IMG/VR virus record: IMGVR_UViG_3300047172_000027
Span: 1 to 59,237 of that record
Direction: 5' to 3' (one strand)
Length of the DNA stretch: 59,237 nucleotides
Source of the DNA: a virus
Below, piece after piece: positions 24,404 to 32,033 of the stretch. The notes below the pieces were generated by a model. It made no database searches, had not been told where the DNA came from, and saw only the letters and a list, made by a program, of their open reading frames with translations. Made by a program: the position numbers and the translations under genes. Numbering within the stretch: position 1 is the stretch's first letter; every line of letters begins with the position of its first letter.

Positions 24404-24498
24404 TTGGCCGCACCAATCGCCAATCCCATTACCAGACCGCACGCGACCGCGGCAATGTAAAACAGCCACAGCAGCGTCGTCTTCATGAATGGCGTCAT
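24400..24498 (-). CDS. 32-residue membrane peptide
   Basis: AGGAGGAAAT directly precedes the ATG, a very strong ribosome binding site, and the stop overlaps the next start (ATGA). Residues 7-29 form one hydrophobic helix (LLWLFYIAAVACGLVMGLAI). Likely inserts in the inner membrane; no family recognised. Confidence 0.65.
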   Translation of the reverse strand: MTPFMKTTLLWLFYIAAVACGLVMGLAIGAAK

Positions 24499-24506
24499 AT
24501 TTCCTC

Positions 24507-24932
24507 CTAAAATTTGAAGCGTAGACCCACCGACAAGTTGTGAGCGACGTATCCGGTCTCGACCCCGATGCTTATTGCCTCCCATCCGGTAATGACCGCA
24601 GAGGGCACGTCGTTTGATACCATTTCATAAGTAATCGCGGCATGAAGCCCCGCCACCGCCAACCCGTAGGCGGCAATCGTACCGGCGCTGGGGCGCGACC
24701 CTAGCAGCGGATTGTACTCGACAAACTGCGTCGCCGGACGGTACCTGATGTCGTTCGTGGTCAACATGTCCGCCAGAAGCGCGGCGTCGAAAGCGTACTC
24801 CAGCTTGGGCTGCGTCTCAAAAAAATTCCCGTAGTGATCGTCGGCCTTAGCCTGACCGCAAAGAAACACAAGCAGCAAAATCATCGCACCCATGGCGATC
24901 ACGTTTTCGATAAAAGTATCACGGCTATTCAT
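24507..24932 (-). CDS. Exported protein with signal peptide
   Basis: 141 residues. Residues 1-30 are a signal peptide (MGAMILLLVFLCGQAKA, likely cleaved after AKA). The mature part (about 110 residues) contains DIRYRPATQFVEYNPLLGSR and ends in LSVGLRFKF, a terminal Phe as in outer-membrane beta barrels, with a central hydrophobic helix. CAAGGAGAGATGAC precedes the start. Might alter the host envelope, for instance against superinfection; that is inference. Confidence 0.65.
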   Translation of the reverse strand: MNSRDTFIENVIAMGAMILLLVFLCGQAKADDHYGNFFETQPKLEYAFDAALLADMLTTNDIRYRPATQFVEYNPLLGSRPSAGTIAAYGLAVAGLHAAITYEMVSNDVPSAVITGWEAISIGVETGYVAHNLSVGLRFKF

Positions 24933-24962
24933 GTCATCTCTCCTTGGTTATTACGCACATAT

Positions 24963-24971
24963 ATCCTAACA
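24963..24971 (-). promoter_or_regulatory. Candidate extended -10 promoter for the exported-protein cassette
   Basis: In the 181-base gap 24933-25113 the minus strand reads TGtTAGGAT about 30 bases before the gene at 24932. The rest of the gap holds only short frames: a 33-codon minus frame that ends in an ATGA overlap with the exported-protein gene, and a plus-strand frame with protein-like composition; neither is called. Confidence 0.3.
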
Positions 24972-25113
24972 CAGTGGCTGGAGAAGGCCTTAAACGAGCA
25001 CAAGCTACCCCAGACCCATACCGGCATCGCCTGGGATGCCAGGGCTGAGAAAAGGCCTGCAGCAAGCGGCCTAAGGGTACCGGCGGTGAAATGTTATGAG
25101 CGCTCAACGCCGA

Positions 25114-25584
25114 CTATCCAATCAAGCCCTTGGGCCGGTCATCACCTTCAGTGTACGTTTTCGAGTATAGCTGCAGCATTCGCACGTTACAGGCGACATG
25201 CGCCAGGTGAGGCAAACCAGACTCAGGGTCCAGTTCTTCGCCGCGCTGCCACGCCGCCAAATGCCGCTGGATGCACGCAAAAGGAATCGACCAGGCCATA
25301 CCTTTTGTCCAGTTCCAGGCGGCGTATTTTTTCTTTCCGTACTCCCACACCCGGGCTTCATCTTCGAGCGTCACCAAAGGGATCAGGCTAAAATCAGGCT
25401 TGCCAGCGTTGTAGCGGGCGCCGCTTCCTTTCTCTTTGCTGTTGACGTCACCGACACCCGCAACCTGCGACTGAGAAATCAATGTAGGCGATAGCGCCTC
25501 AATCGCAATCACACCGGGAATTACCGTGGTTGATTTCAGCGCCTCTTTGTAGGCGTCGTATCCGGCGTCTCCTGCTATGCTCAT
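25114..25584 (-). CDS. dATP/dGTP diphosphohydrolase-like protein
   Basis: 156 residues. After a 50-residue head come SGARYNAGKPDFSLIPL, EDEARVWEYGKKKYAAWNW, and the His/Asp-rich helix PHLAHVACNVRMLQLY, the hallmarks of the phage dATP/dGTP diphosphohydrolase family (MazG-like helical fold), which hydrolyse purine dNTPs. Together with the MazG gene at 25805 it would tune the nucleotide pool during infection. The related MazZ works in 2-aminoadenine phages, but no PurZ was seen here. Confidence 0.75.
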   Translation of the reverse strand: MSIAGDAGYDAYKEALKSTTVIPGVIAIEALSPTLISQSQVAGVGDVNSKEKGSGARYNAGKPDFSLIPLVTLEDEARVWEYGKKKYAAWNWTKGMAWSIPFACIQRHLAAWQRGEELDPESGLPHLAHVACNVRMLQLYSKTYTEGDDRPKGLIG

Positions 25585-25808
25585 TTTGCCTCGAATATTT
25601 TGAGTTTGTTGAAAGCACGCCGGATCACGTACTGCCGCGCCACGCTAACCAGGGTGAATAATACCCCAATCTCGGCATTTTTTGTGAGCGACAGCGTGTT
25701 GAATCCGAACAGCGGGAGGATGCACAGGTTGGCAATGAAGTTCACCGTGTAGCCTATAGCCAGGTTGACTGCCACTTCAGTAACGCTGCCTCTTTTGGTC
25801 TGGCTCAT
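25581..25808 (-). CDS. Small membrane protein (DUF7220-like)
   Basis: 75 residues with two hydrophobic segments (VNLAIGYTVNFIANLCILPLF and a second about residues 45-60), and conserved-looking QTKRGS at the start and VIRRAFNK near the end. Such proteins are common in phages between nucleotide genes. Overlaps both neighbours by 4 bases (ATGA). Function unknown. Confidence 0.6.
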   Translation of the reverse strand: MSQTKRGSVTEVAVNLAIGYTVNFIANLCILPLFGFNTLSLTKNAEIGVLFTLVSVARQYVIRRAFNKLKIFEAK

Positions 25809-26143
25809 GCGGTTTCCCGTTTGCGGGTGCCGCGGCGCGTCTCGATCTTAGCGATGTTGGCGCGCATAATGTCCCCTAGTTCAATCTGGTACGTGCGAGC
25901 GATGCGGCACAGGTAGTGCAAAACGTCCCCAAGTTCCAGGGTCAGCGCGGCCCGATCAACCGGCCCGTCGCCGCGAATGTTTTTCTTGATATGCTCGCTC
26001 ACTTCGCCAGCCTCACCCACAAGCCCCAGCGTCATGATTGCTAGCTCGCGCAGCGAATCTTCAGCGGTCGCGACCTTACGAGTCCATCCCGCTTCGACCC
26101 AGTCGCAGAAGTTTTCAACAGTTATGTCCTGATAGGGTTGCAT
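25805..26143 (-). CDS. MazG-like nucleotide pyrophosphohydrolase
   Basis: 112 residues. LGLVGEAGEVSEHIKK and LELGDVLHYLCRIA give the ExxE...ExxD metal site of all-alpha NTP pyrophosphohydrolases. The domain is of single-MazG size. Likely hydrolyses NTPs or dNTPs to monophosphates and may also lower ppGpp-related signals. In an operon with the dATP/dGTP diphosphohydrolase and SSB. Confidence 0.85.
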   Translation of the reverse strand: MQPYQDITVENFCDWVEAGWTRKVATAEDSLRELAIMTLGLVGEAGEVSEHIKKNIRGDGPVDRAALTLELGDVLHYLCRIARTYQIELGDIMRANIAKIETRRGTRKRETA

Positions 26144-26527
26144 TCAAATCTCCGTATTGAGCAGCTCTCGGTCGAGATCCACGCCAGCGAACTGCGGCAA
26201 CAACCGTGGAATTGCGGCAAGCGCCGCATTGTAGAATTCGTTGAATTCGTTCTGGTCCATCTTGGCCCAGCTTATTGACACCGGCTTGAAAGCTACCTTG
26301 TCACCTTCAAGCTGTATGCTGTCGACGTACCCGGCCTGCACCATTACCGCAAACCTCAGCGCCTCTTGACTGAGATACTTGTCCTGGTTGGAAAACACCA
26401 ACCGAAGGAGACCAAAAAACTTGCGATGATGGCCGGGGTTGCGATCCTTCTTGCACGTGGCACGAACCACCTCCCCGGTCCCCAGCGCCGCTATGTACTC
26501 CTCGCCAACGCCGTCAATCGGCTTCAA
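26144..26527 (-). CDS. DUF1367 family protein
   Basis: 127 residues. GEVVRATCKKDRNPGHHRKFFGLLRLVF matches the family signature in two parts (GEVVR...RNPGHHRKFF, then LLRLVF), followed by ALRFAVMVQAG and IPRLLPQF. The function of DUF1367 is not established; it lies near recombination genes in many phages. The only usable start is a TTG at 26527 with a weak ribosome binding site; the upstream codons would also fit the protein but lack a start. Confidence 0.7.
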   Translation of the reverse strand: MKPIDGVGEEYIAALGTGEVVRATCKKDRNPGHHRKFFGLLRLVFSNQDKYLSQEALRFAVMVQAGYVDSIQLEGDKVAFKPVSISWAKMDQNEFNEFYNAALAAIPRLLPQFAGVDLDRELLNTEI

Positions 26528-26547
26528 TGTGCCGCCGAGCGTTTTTG

Positions 26548-26766
26548 TCAGGTAGATGTCGATGGCGTCACCTCGTACGTGCCAATTTCAGTGACGCGCA
26601 CCTCGCGATTTCGGTTGTCGATAAACGCGTCGCATTCTTGCGCGCCATCAAACTCATACGGTGGCTCGTGAAAATAAATCTGCAATACTCCTGGTTTCGC
26701 GGTATGCCGGTAGCAATCCAGCTTGCGCGGGCACATTCCACCAAAGCACATCGAGATGTCAGGCAT
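26548..26766 (-). CDS. Cysteine-rich small phage protein
   Basis: 72 residues. MPDISMCFGGMCPRKLDCYRHTAKPG and YFHEPPYEFDGAQECDAF occur as separate blocks; the CxxxxCxxxxxCYR arrangement suggests a zinc or disulphide knuckle. This type is common in phage early regions next to DUF1367. Starts in a TAATG overlap. Function unknown. Confidence 0.65.
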   Translation of the reverse strand: MPDISMCFGGMCPRKLDCYRHTAKPGVLQIYFHEPPYEFDGAQECDAFIDNRNREVRVTEIGTYEVTPSTST

Positions 26767-26936
26767 TACAGCACCAAACCTGAGGCCACGCCTTCCGCTT
26801 CTAAGACGCGAAGGTCATTTGCGGCATCAGACACACCGTGCCAGTCGGCCACCTCGGTCTTGTGCTTAAGGTATTCGATCAAAGCGTCTCGGGCGGCAAA
26901 GTACTTGTCGACGTTGGTAAACACGTTAGATGCCAT
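26766..26936 (-). CDS. Small helical hypothetical protein
   Basis: 56 residues; the ATG at 26936 lies inside the end of the preceding gene (11-base overlap), and the TAA shares a base with the next ATG. Mostly helical and charged (YFAARDALIEYLKHK, AANDLRVLEAEG). No family recognised. Confidence 0.55.
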   Translation of the reverse strand: MASNVFTNVDKYFAARDALIEYLKHKTEVADWHGVSDAANDLRVLEAEGVASGLVL

Positions 26937-27213
26937 CGGTGGCCTCCGTTTGCTTTTGGAGTGCGGCCCAGGCTGCTGCCTCTTTTCGCTGCTCTGCGCC
27001 ACGTTGCTGTCGCTCGCGCAGTCGGATATACCAAAAAGCTCCCCAGGAGTTTCGACCTTTGGCGCGTGCCTTAGGGGTTGGTCGGCGATAGGTGTGCCCT
27101 TCGCGGTCGACCACGTAATCGAACTGGCCCTCGGCAGGAGTTGGTTTGCCGTCGGTCCCGAGAGCCATTCTTGGCACCACAACGAGTTCTTTGGAGACAT
27201 GCAGATAATTCAC
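26926..27213 (-). CDS. Hypothetical basic protein
   Basis: 95 residues from a GTG. The middle holds FDYVVDREGHTYRRPTPKARA, and the C-terminal half is an Arg/Gln/Glu-rich helix (RLRERQQRGAEQRKEAAAW) that may bind nucleic acid or form a coiled coil. Upstream, 27214-27295 holds a short in-frame tail (AQIAKFIEARL) without a normal start, ending in a TGA that overlaps the GTG; it may be a relic. Confidence 0.5.
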   Translation of the reverse strand: MNYLHVSKELVVVPRMALGTDGKPTPAEGQFDYVVDREGHTYRRPTPKARAKGRNSWGAFWYIRLRERQQRGAEQRKEAAAWAALQKQTEATDGI

Positions 27214-27295
27214 AAACGCGCCTCGATAAATTTAGCAATTTGCGCAAAAGACAAGCCGCTGTCGTTTTTTATTGCCAGCGGTACAGGACGCTATA

Positions 27296-28027
27296 TCAAA
27301 ACGGTATACTGGGATGACCAAACGCCGGGTCATCATCGCCAAAATCGTCATCGCTTCCCGGCTCCCGAGCGCCAGGCTTTTTCGCGTCGAGCGGCTTGCC
27401 GTTTTTCTTTGTCGTGATCCGGTTGTCGATCTTTTCGCGAAGAAACTTGGGCAGCTTCTGGTAGACGCTGTCGTCCGGCTCGTCCGCGTTGAACGTCAGC
27501 AACGGGTTGTGAGGCTCAGCGGATATCGTTCCCGCAACGATTCCATCCTGCTGAATCTTCAGGATCTTGCCAGCGCTGGAGATGTTGGCGTAGGTTTTGT
27601 CGCCCTTCGTCTTGTGGATCACGCCAAGGTTGCACACCTTGCCCAGCAGCGAGGTAACGTCAAACTCCTCGCCCTCTTCCTTGGTAAATTCCTTGCCGCG
27701 CCAATTCGATATAAACGGCCCCAGGTTCGACTTATCGCCAATGTTGAGCGTAAACTCGCGCCCAATAATGGCAGGTCCCTTGACCTTCTCGCCGTTCTTT
27801 TCGTACTCGATCTGAATGTCGGGTATCTCAAAGCGTAAGTAAACCTTTGGCTGCTCCTTGGTCTCGCCGTCGAATGTCACGGCCTGAATGCCGAGGTAGT
27901 AAACGCCCACGCAGATCGCGAAGTGCGTGCCAGCGGGGACCAGTTCGAAATCTTTCCCGCTGCTTTTTGAAGATGCTTTGATCGGTGCGTGTGCCACTAT
28001 GGTTGTTCCTCGTATGTTCGTAGCCAT
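27296..28027 (-). CDS. ssb: Phage single-stranded DNA-binding protein
   Basis: 243 residues. The N-terminal two thirds form a strand-rich domain (THFAICVGVYYLGIQ, VYLRFEIPDIQIEYE, REFTLNIGDKSNLGPFI, KVCNLGVIHKTKG) typical of phage SSB-like proteins, then a basic linker and an acidic tail DDDFGDDDPAFGHPSIPF. The terminal IPF after an Asp-rich run is the classic tip by which SSBs recruit host repair and replication proteins. Likely coats ssDNA during replication. Confidence 0.8.
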   Translation of the reverse strand: MATNIRGTTIVAHAPIKASSKSSGKDFELVPAGTHFAICVGVYYLGIQAVTFDGETKEQPKVYLRFEIPDIQIEYEKNGEKVKGPAIIGREFTLNIGDKSNLGPFISNWRGKEFTKEEGEEFDVTSLLGKVCNLGVIHKTKGDKTYANISSAGKILKIQQDGIVAGTISAEPHNPLLTFNADEPDDSVYQKLPKFLREKIDNRITTKKNGKPLDAKKPGAREPGSDDDFGDDDPAFGHPSIPF

Positions 28028-28119
28028 GTAAAATATTCGGGATCATCTGCGAGCATGCGCTGCTCGTCTTTTTCTGCCTGATGCCAGGTCGCGTCGTTGT
28101 AATCATCCATCGGGTCCAT
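27997..28119 (-). CDS. 40-residue acidic microprotein
   Basis: ATG with AGGAG/AAAGG upstream (CAGGAGTGAAAGGCA). Strongly acidic and aromatic (MDPMDDYNDATWHQAEKDEQ, DDPEYFTWLRTYEEQP). Overlaps the gene before by 17 bases and the SSB start by 31. The tight packing and clear ribosome binding site support translation. DNA mimicry is conceivable from the charge but is speculation. Confidence 0.55.
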   Translation of the reverse strand: MDPMDDYNDATWHQAEKDEQRMLADDPEYFTWLRTYEEQP

Positions 28120-28369
28120 TGCCTTTCACTCCTGCCCATCGGCGTGTTACGCCATCGTACTTACTAGCAGTCTCAGATATAGGACCAAACTGCAACTCCA
28201 TTTCTGTGATGAGTTTCGCTTTTTTTGCTGACTCCTTTTCTTTGGAGTGAGATTTACGCTGGCTGGTTATGGTCGTCGGTATCAAGCTGGTGCCGTCCGG
28301 TACCCATAGTGACGCAAAATGGCCGCGGCACTGACTGACGGTTTTCTTGTGAAAGTCTGTGCGTGCCAT
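28103..28369 (-). CDS. Hypothetical protein
   Basis: 88 residues, starting at a TAATG overlap at 28369. Basic, with HKKTVSQCRGHFASLW and SQRKSHSKEKESAKKAK, and a C-terminal YDGVTRRWAGVKG. Could be a small DNA-associated protein; no recognised family. Confidence 0.55.
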   Translation of the reverse strand: MARTDFHKKTVSQCRGHFASLWVPDGTSLIPTTITSQRKSHSKEKESAKKAKLITEMELQFGPISETASKYDGVTRRWAGVKGNGPDG

Positions 28370-28899
28370 TAGATTTCCGTCATGTGCGCGTAAAGTTTGG
28401 CGGCGTGCTGCCGAGGGAATTTCTTGTTGCGGGCCGCAAATATTGTCACACCGGCCTCCTTGCACATGTTGACTTTCGCGAGCAGACTGAACTGACCCCA
28501 AGAGTAATGGATTGACTTCCTGTCCACCTTGACCTCGTTTTCGGGGTCTAGGCTGCCTTTCGCCGCAATTCGCTTGGCAAACATGTCAGCCATTCGCAGC
28601 GACCTATCAGCTTCGCGATGAACCATTACGTAGTACCTAAATCCCATAACCTCATCGCTAAAAGTCGGCGTAATTACCACTTTTTCGTTAACGATAACGC
28701 TGTCTAGCAGGTGCTCTCGGATGTACTCGTGATTTGATTTTTCGACAGGAGAGCACCTGAAAAATCTCCATGATGCGACGTAGTACTCAGAAAAATCTTC
28801 CCCGGTGTAATTGATTTGCTCAATCCAGGGTTTGATGTGCGTTGGTGTGTATGCCAATTCGTTTACCTCATGTGGTCCATAATCAGCCTCGCACAGCAA
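28369..28899 (-). CDS. Hypothetical protein, first gene of the minus operon
   Basis: 176 residues if started at the TTG at 28899; an internal TTG after a GAGGTAAA sequence, 15 codons later, is an alternative. Aromatic and charged, with YYVASWRFFRCSPVEKSN and GFRYYVMVHREADRSLRMAD. The fold looks alpha/beta; no catalytic signature recognised. Being promoter-proximal in the early minus operon, it may act early against the host. Confidence 0.55.
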   Translation of the reverse strand: MLCEADYGPHEVNELAYTPTHIKPWIEQINYTGEDFSEYYVASWRFFRCSPVEKSNHEYIREHLLDSVIVNEKVVITPTFSDEVMGFRYYVMVHREADRSLRMADMFAKRIAAKGSLDPENEVKVDRKSIHYSWGQFSLLAKVNMCKEAGVTIFAARNKKFPRQHAAKLYAHMTEI

Positions 28900-28943
28900 C
28901 GTGCAAAGTCAAGCCTCGCGCGCACGCGCGTAATACCAATATT

Positions 28944-28952
28944 TGATATAAT
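28944..28952 (+). promoter_or_regulatory. Extended -10 promoter for the rightward operon
   Basis: TGaTATAAT: a perfect -10 box with the TGn extension. No -35 match lies 17 bases upstream. It would give a leader of roughly 200 bases before the gene at 29157. Confidence 0.45.
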
Positions 28953-29076
28953 TTTGTTATTCAGCTGATTGCAGGGTACGCTCACTTCGTTCGCTGCTTT
29001 AAGAGGAGATCAAGAATTTGACAAGAGTTCACAAGGCAGTAAGAGATTGAACCGGAATTCAGAATCGCTCCGCTAG

Positions 29077-29107
29077 GATTATAACAATAAATCGAGTCAA
29101 AAAGTCA
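29077..29107 (-). promoter_or_regulatory. Promoter for the leftward operon
   Basis: On the minus strand TTGACT (29107-29102), a 19-base spacer and TATAAT (29082-29077). The boxes are good but the spacer is long. Transcripts would run towards 28899 through a leader of about 170 bases that overlaps the rightward leader in antisense. Confidence 0.45.
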
Positions 29108-29156
29108 ACACTTGCATTTATGAAAGTTTTGGTGTTAGCGTGATTGAGGAGGGCAA

Positions 29157-29447
29157 ATGACACGAAAACCGATTTTAACCGTTGAGGCAGCCAATGAAAT
29201 GGCAAAGAACACGACCGGCCTCGATTTTGAGGCTTTTACCGACTGGGTTGATTACCGAAAGGCAACCGGAAAGCCAATCAAACCGGCAATGTACCCTTGG
29301 CTGATATCGCGCATGGTCAAGATGGGAAATCGTCAAAAAGAAGCAGTAGATCACAGTTCTGGCAACGGGTACCAGGGATTGTTTTTGCCATCTGGTCGAG
29401 CGCCTAAGCACTCTGGCCTCAAGGCAACACTGGAGGATTTCAAATGA
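29157..29447 (+). CDS. Replisome-organiser-like small protein
   Basis: 96 residues with GAGGAGGGCAA before the ATG. The pattern FTDWVDYRKATGKPIKPAMY and QKEAVDHSSGNGYQGLF is that of the C-terminal domain of phage replication initiators (gpO/DnaD-like), where it helps load the helicase. Here it stands alone, followed at once by a loader-like gene. The role is inferred from motif and position. Confidence 0.6.
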   Translation: MTRKPILTVEAANEMAKNTTGLDFEAFTDWVDYRKATGKPIKPAMYPWLISRMVKMGNRQKEAVDHSSGNGYQGLFLPSGRAPKHSGLKATLEDFK

Positions 29448-29692
29448 GCAAACCAGAGCTGAAAGAAGCAGACAAGCAGGCGTTTATTGATGCGCTGAAT
29501 GATTTTGGTGTAATTTTTGGCCGCGACATCACGCCCGAGCTGCTGAATGTTTACTGGCGACACCTGTCCAAGAAAATGGACCGCATGGGATTTGATTTTG
29601 CGGTTGGCTGGATACACGACCACGAGAGGTATTTTCCTGCTCCGAGCGCCTTTATTCGTGGTGAGCGGGCGCGCTGGGGCGTTGCGGGTTGA
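29444..29692 (+). CDS. Helicase loader/inhibitor-like (G39P type)
   Basis: 82 residues, all helical. DITPELLNVYWRHLSKKMDR and HERYFPAPSAFI resemble the fold and Pro-containing end of SPP1 G39P-like proteins that deliver DnaB-type helicase. Starts in an ATGA overlap and ends in a TTGA overlap with the zinc protein. Confidence 0.55.
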   Translation: MSKPELKEADKQAFIDALNDFGVIFGRDITPELLNVYWRHLSKKMDRMGFDFAVGWIHDHERYFPAPSAFIRGERARWGVAG

Positions 29693-30123
29693 GCGTCGAA
29701 AACCTACTCAACAACCTGCAGAAGGTCAAAAAGGTAGGCCCCGACAAGTGGATCGCGCGCTGCCCTGCGCACGACGACAAGAACCCCAGCCTGTCCATCA
29801 AGGACAGCGGCGGCACGGTACTGCTCAAGTGCTGGTCCGCCGGGTGCGGCGCGATGGACATCGTAGGCGCGCTGGGGCTGGACCCGTCAGAGCTGTTCCC
29901 TCCCAATGACGGCAGCTGGCAGCCTGACGAGAAACGTCACGCCGGTTTTGCAAAGTTTACCGCTATGGACGGGCTGAGGTGCCTGTCCCACGAGGGCGGG
30001 TTGATTTCTATCATGGCCGCGGACATGGCCGAGGGCAAAGTATTGAGCATCAAAGAACGCGAGCGGCTAGAGGTGGCGTGCGGCAGAATCGCCGCCGCGC
30101 TGGAGTATCTCGATGGCAATTAA
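29689..30123 (+). CDS. CHC2-type primase zinc-binding protein
   Basis: 144 residues, TTG start in the TTGA overlap. WIARCPAHDDKNPSLSI and VLLKCWSAGCG give the CPxH...CxxxxC zinc finger of DnaG/T7 primases, which recognises priming sites on the template. The catalytic TOPRIM domain is absent; the rest is a helical tail. It may supply sequence recognition to the helicase next door or to host DnaG. Confidence 0.75.
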   Translation: MSVENLLNNLQKVKKVGPDKWIARCPAHDDKNPSLSIKDSGGTVLLKCWSAGCGAMDIVGALGLDPSELFPPNDGSWQPDEKRHAGFAKFTAMDGLRCLSHEGGLISIMAADMAEGKVLSIKERERLEVACGRIAAALEYLDGN

Positions 30124-31192
30124 CCTGAAGCGCAACATCGAGGATATTGACGAGAGTCTGCGCCGCGCCGACGCGGTAAGCGCCGCCCGAAAGATCGGCA
30201 AGATGCTGGTCACCGAGGAATCCGAGGGCGCGGACGACCCTCCAGAAAAGATCCTGCTCGACGTGGCCTCCATGTCACCCCTTGAGATGCTGGCAAAGTA
30301 CAAGGCGTACATGGCCGACTTTGACACGCTTCCCATAGACCCCGCCGGGGATCATGTCCGCATATTCCGGGGCGAATGGAGCATATGGTCCGGGTACCCG
30401 GGCAACGGCAAGACCACGTTCTTGAGGCAGATGTGCCTGCATTTTCTTAAGTGCATGAAGAATGGCGAGTGCGTTTTTGTGGCGACCTTGGAACAAGACC
30501 CTACCTGGTACATCATCGAGATGGCCGGTACCGCGGCGGGCGTGGAGACGCCTACTGAGGAGCATGTGACCGCGTTCTTGGATACCTATGGCGACAAGCT
30601 CAAGGTTTGGGGTATGATCGGCGTCGCGGAGCATCGCAAGATATTCGCAACGGTACGAGAACTGGCTGAGAAACACGGTTGCAAGCATGCCATCATTGAT
30701 TCACTCATGGCCCTGGATATCGACAGCGGCGACTACGAAGCGCAGCGCAAGTTCGCTAACATGGTGTCTGCCACTGCGAGAGCAAAAGGCGTCCACATCC
30801 ATCTTGTCGCGCATCCCCGGAAGCCGATTGCTGCGGATCAGGCTCCAAACACCTGGGACGTGGCGGGTTCCTCTGATCTTGGGCGTCTGGCTTTTAACGT
30901 GTTTTTTGTTCGCCGTGGGCCTCAGGTCGCTGGCTTTGAGGATATCAGCGCTATGTTATTTTATACACTTAAGCAACGTACGCGCGGCACGGTTGGCGAG
31001 CAGACGGCTTACTTTTACCGGAAGCACCGGCAGTTCCACATCGATCAATTTGCGACGGAGCCGACGCATTACCTGCCGGATTCGTCGTACCCTCCGACTG
31101 GTATGAGCGAAGAGATACCGGCGCACCTGATGAATCCTGGCGCGTTTAAAGTCGAGCCGCAGCCATACGGATCAAACCCCTGGGATGTCTAG
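30113..31192 (+). CDS. Replicative DNA helicase (DnaB/T7 gp4-like)
   Basis: 359 residues. Walker A GYPGNGKTT at 94-102, an acidic post-A motif (ATLEQDP), Walker B HAIIDSLMALD, and HLVAHPRK as the H3-like motif define a hexameric RecA-fold helicase. A short helical N-terminal region (1-55) replaces the primase domain. Overlaps the zinc-binding gene by 11 bases, consistent with a split primase-helicase. It should unwind the fork for host polymerase, since no phage polymerase was found. Confidence 0.85.
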   Translation: MAINLKRNIEDIDESLRRADAVSAARKIGKMLVTEESEGADDPPEKILLDVASMSPLEMLAKYKAYMADFDTLPIDPAGDHVRIFRGEWSIWSGYPGNGKTTFLRQMCLHFLKCMKNGECVFVATLEQDPTWYIIEMAGTAAGVETPTEEHVTAFLDTYGDKLKVWGMIGVAEHRKIFATVRELAEKHGCKHAIIDSLMALDIDSGDYEAQRKFANMVSATARAKGVHIHLVAHPRKPIAADQAPNTWDVAGSSDLGRLAFNVFFVRRGPQVAGFEDISAMLFYTLKQRTRGTVGEQTAYFYRKHRQFHIDQFATEPTHYLPDSSYPPTGMSEEIPAHLMNPGAFKVEPQPYGSNPWDV

Positions 31193-31470
31193 TGAGACGA
31201 CGAACACGCACCGAGGGTATACGCAGGCGGCGAACTTTGGCGTATTACGAGCAAAACGGCAAGTGCTATTATTGCGGCTGCCAGATGACGCTTGAGAGTG
31301 TTACGCTCGATCACCGCTACCCGGTAGGAAACGTGCTTAGAACAGCCAACCCTGCTGACATGAAGAGAAACGTTGCCAGCTGCAGATTGTGCAACCAATG
31401 GCTCGGTGTTGCGTGGGCGAAAATCAAACAACTTTGGGGAAATGCTCGTGTCCAAGAAACCGCCAACTAA
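31192..31470 (+). CDS. HNH endonuclease
   Basis: 92 residues from a GTG (TAGTG coupling). CYYCGC at 25-30, VTLDHRYPVG with His41, Asn60 and CRLCNQW at 64-70 make a compact HNH with a Cys4 zinc knuckle, like McrA-type nucleases. Being embedded in the replication operon in the same direction, it may be a functional replication or recombination nuclease and not a homing enzyme. Confidence 0.8.
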   Translation: MRRRTRTEGIRRRRTLAYYEQNGKCYYCGCQMTLESVTLDHRYPVGNVLRTANPADMKRNVASCRLCNQWLGVAWAKIKQLWGNARVQETAN

Positions 31471-31822
31471 AGCTGAATCCGAGCGCATGGAGAAATTGTC
31501 TCGCATGGGCTGCATCGTGACCCGCTTGTGCTTTGGTGCGTACAAGGACGCTGACGTGCATCACATCACCAGCGGCGGTCGACGCCTGGGGCATATGAGC
31601 ACGATCCCGCTCAGCCCCTGGTATCATAGGGCGGTTCCGGATAGCAACATGACGCCGCAGCTGATGCGCGAGTTTTATGGTCCGTCGCTGGCGGAAAGTA
31701 AGGCAGAGTTTGAGGCGCGGTTTGGCACCGAGGCGTACCTGCTAGAGCAAACCAACAAATGGCTGGGACAAGTTCCCGTCGAGAACACAAGCAAACATGG
31801 CGTGGATATCGAAACAACCTAG
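31442..31822 (+). CDS. Ref-like (RecA-dependent) nuclease family protein
   Basis: 126 residues. DADVHHITSGGRRLGHMSTIPL, broken as VHHI (His40-41), GGRR, GH51 and SPWYH (His62), then MREFYG, follow the P1 Ref nuclease pattern. Ref enhances recombination by cutting at RecA filaments. One of the usual Cys pairs is replaced (PLSPWYH instead of PLCxxHH), so zinc binding may be weakened. Overlaps both neighbours. Confidence 0.65.
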   Translation: MLVSKKPPTKAESERMEKLSRMGCIVTRLCFGAYKDADVHHITSGGRRLGHMSTIPLSPWYHRAVPDSNMTPQLMREFYGPSLAESKAEFEARFGTEAYLLEQTNKWLGQVPVENTSKHGVDIETT

Positions 31823-32033
31823 GTTGACGCAAACTTATTGCGTCGTCGTTGCGCAACTGAATGACATTGGGATACGCCCCGGCGGCGCGGAGATTAAACC
31901 TTGGATACGACAAGAGATAGCGGACCACGAGATAACGGCAGACCCACAGGAGATCGCGGTGATACTGAGCGGGCTCCTGTCGGAGAAAGCCATATCGCAG
32001 GCGGACATCGGGCGCCTGAAGAAAAATGCCTAA
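31797..32033 (+). CDS. Hypothetical protein
   Basis: 78 residues starting within the end of the Ref-like gene. Short strand-helix protein (QTYCVVVAQLNDIGIRPGG, EIAVILSGLLSEKAI). No family recognised. Overlaps the VRR-NUC gene by 8 bases. Confidence 0.5.
   Translation: MAWISKQPRLTQTYCVVVAQLNDIGIRPGGAEIKPWIRQEIADHEITADPQEIAVILSGLLSEKAISQADIGRLKKNA

Larger units (their letters stand above)
28900..29156. promoter_or_regulatory. Divergent early control region
   Basis: A 257-base gap between the leftward and rightward operons, AT-richer than the surrounding genes. It contains the two promoter candidates listed separately, an alternating CGCGCGCACGCGCG tract at about 28917-28930, and a possible 10-codon leader (TTG at about 29020 after AAGAGGAG). 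No gene above 20 codons is convincing here. Confidence 0.5.

Noticed and set aside
25114-25584. MazZ-like protein as evidence of a 2-aminoadenine (Z) genome
   Set aside because: The family is broad. No PurZ, DatZ or dedicated polymerase was found, so base replacement is not supported.
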